Source of the DNA: Chloroflexota bacterium
GTDB lineage: Bacteria; Chloroflexota; Chloroflexia; Thermomicrobiales; UBA6265
DNA length: 16,497 nt
NCBI GenBank assembly: GCA_023389575.1
Contig: JAEWEG010000076.1
Coordinates: 1-16,497 of the forward strand
Direction of reading: 5' to 3'
Shown here: piece by piece, positions 15,924-16,497 of the stretch
Layout of the letters: the number at the start of each line of letters is the position of its first letter
Position numbering within the stretch: position 1 is the first letter of the stretch
Position numbers and translations under genes: made by a program
Notes under the pieces: generated by a model
The model's database searches: none
Seen by the model: the letters and a program-made list of their open reading frames with translations, nothing else
Told to the model about the DNA's origin: nothing

Positions 15924-16160
15924 ACCCGAGTGGGCACTATACGGGCGAGCGCCTTTCCGGCGCCCGCCGGCGGGACCAAGTGCGGGCGGATCTGCCGCTA
16001 TTTGGCGCGAAGCGACCCATTCGTTGAGCAAGCGGCAGCCTGTGGTGAGCGAAGACGAATCCATCCGCCCTGCGTGTTGGCCCAAGCGCCTATCGAACAG
16101 GCGCCCGCCCTCCGCCATAAAGGACAGGTTTCGTCCACGCGATCCGCTATCCTGAATCGC
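15924..16160. other. Intergenic region between glycosyltransferase and winged-helix gene
   Basis: Apart from the hairpin at 15944-15968 I see no gene, RNA or clear promoter here. The stretch is rich in short GCGG/CCGC complements that could fold locally. Frames crossing it lack ribosome sites and family motifs. Confidence 0.4.
15944..15968 (+). terminator. GC hairpin after the glycosyltransferase gene
   Basis: GCGCC (15949-15953) and GGCGC (15959-15963) around TTTCC; after one mismatch GGCG (15944-15947) pairs with CGCC (15965-15968). It begins 21 bases past the stop codon. There is no T tract after it, as with the other hairpins in this window. Terminator function is plausible from position. 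Confidence 0.4.
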
Positions 16161-16497
16161 ATGAAGAGCACCGAACTCATCAGCCAGCGGTTCCACAATC
16201 AGCACCTCTCCGGCGCACCGCTCGCCAGTCCCAAGCAGGCCGTCGCCTGGCTCGGCGCCGTGCAGTCGCAGGACTACCACGGCGCCAAATGGGCCCTCGC
16301 CCAGCGCCTCGACGGCGCCACCAACGCCTCGCTCGACGACGCCTTCAACCGTGGTGACGTCCTTCGCACGCACATCCTCCGGCCCACCTGGCACTTCGTC
16401 ACACCGGAAGACATTCGCTGGATGCTCCAACTCACCGCGCCAAGGGTCCACCGGAGCATGTCAGGCTTCTTCCGCCAGGCCGGCCTCGATGCGCCCG
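16161..16497 (+). CDS. Winged-helix DNA-binding protein of the HTH_42 (AlkZ/YcaQ-like) group (partial, 3' end off the window)
   Basis: First 112 residues of a family that includes DNA glycosylases of the AlkZ/YcaQ type and relatives of unknown activity. The N-terminus has the family pattern: QRFHNQHLSG, then AVQSQDYHGAKWALAQRL at about residues 33-50, and VLRTHILRPTWHFVTPEDIRW at about 67-87. The Gln-Asp and His residues in the latter two match the conserved core. The start ATG at 16161 has no visible Shine-Dalgarno; the motif begins right after it, so the start is likely. The C-terminal winged-helix repeats lie beyond the window, so glycosylase activity cannot be judged. Confidence 0.82.
   Translation, partial: MKSTELISQRFHNQHLSGAPLASPKQAVAWLGAVQSQDYHGAKWALAQRLDGATNASLDDAFNRGDVLRTHILRPTWHFVTPEDIRWMLQLTAPRVHRSMSGFFRQAGLDAP

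Noticed and set aside
15900..16451. 183-codon minus-strand open frame across the last intergenic region
   Set aside because: It is antisense to the winged-helix gene, which shows family motifs, and has no Shine-Dalgarno or domain of its own.

Overview
This is a high-GC bacterial chromosomal window with ten well-supported protein genes, two of them cut by the window edges, plus one plausible small gene. No rRNA, tRNA, CRISPR array, transposase or phage gene was recognised. The gene mix suggests a Chloroflexota lineage near Thermomicrobia/Sphaerobacter: a large NB-ARC/LuxR regulator, a Pro-Thr-Glu-rich wall-like protein with a C-terminal hydrophobic anchor, a GT39-type glycosyltransferase with a soluble tail, and an ECF sigma factor paired with a membrane partner. 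This placement is inferred from style only, with no marker gene to confirm it.

Left part, minus strand (1-5641): a signal-peptide-bearing surface protein of 1072 residues lies upstream of an ATPase/LuxR transcriptional regulator that runs off the left edge. The surface protein has two Pro/Thr-rich stalks flanking seven tandem domains of about 100 residues. Each domain starts with a V-N-G-S-x-G-P-like motif and has exactly two cysteines. A 137-base gap with a GC hairpin separates the two genes.

Middle, plus strand (5945-11579): a 303-base divergent intergenic region leads into a 698-residue flavoprotein that joins a rubredoxin-like knuckle, a GltD-like NAD(P)H/FAD core and two [4Fe-4S] ferredoxin motifs. 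It is followed by a strong 15-bp hairpin, a DUF6508 protein, a membrane O-acyltransferase with an SGNH domain, and a DUF1697 protein.

Right part, plus strand (11788-16497): an ECF sigma factor gene is followed after 2 bases by a single-pass membrane protein that is probably its anti-sigma partner. Next come a small membrane ORF that overlaps the next start codon (ATGA), a GT39-like membrane glycosyltransferase, and the start of an HTH_42-type winged-helix protein cut by the right edge.

A cell-envelope theme connects several genes: an anchored surface protein, a glycan O-acyltransferase, a lipid-sugar-dependent glycosyltransferase and an extracytoplasmic-stress type sigma pair. The sequence shows proximity only, so a shared pathway is inference. 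The strongest candidates for something undescribed are the seven-domain Cys-paired repeat of the surface protein and the non-zinc putative anti-sigma factor.
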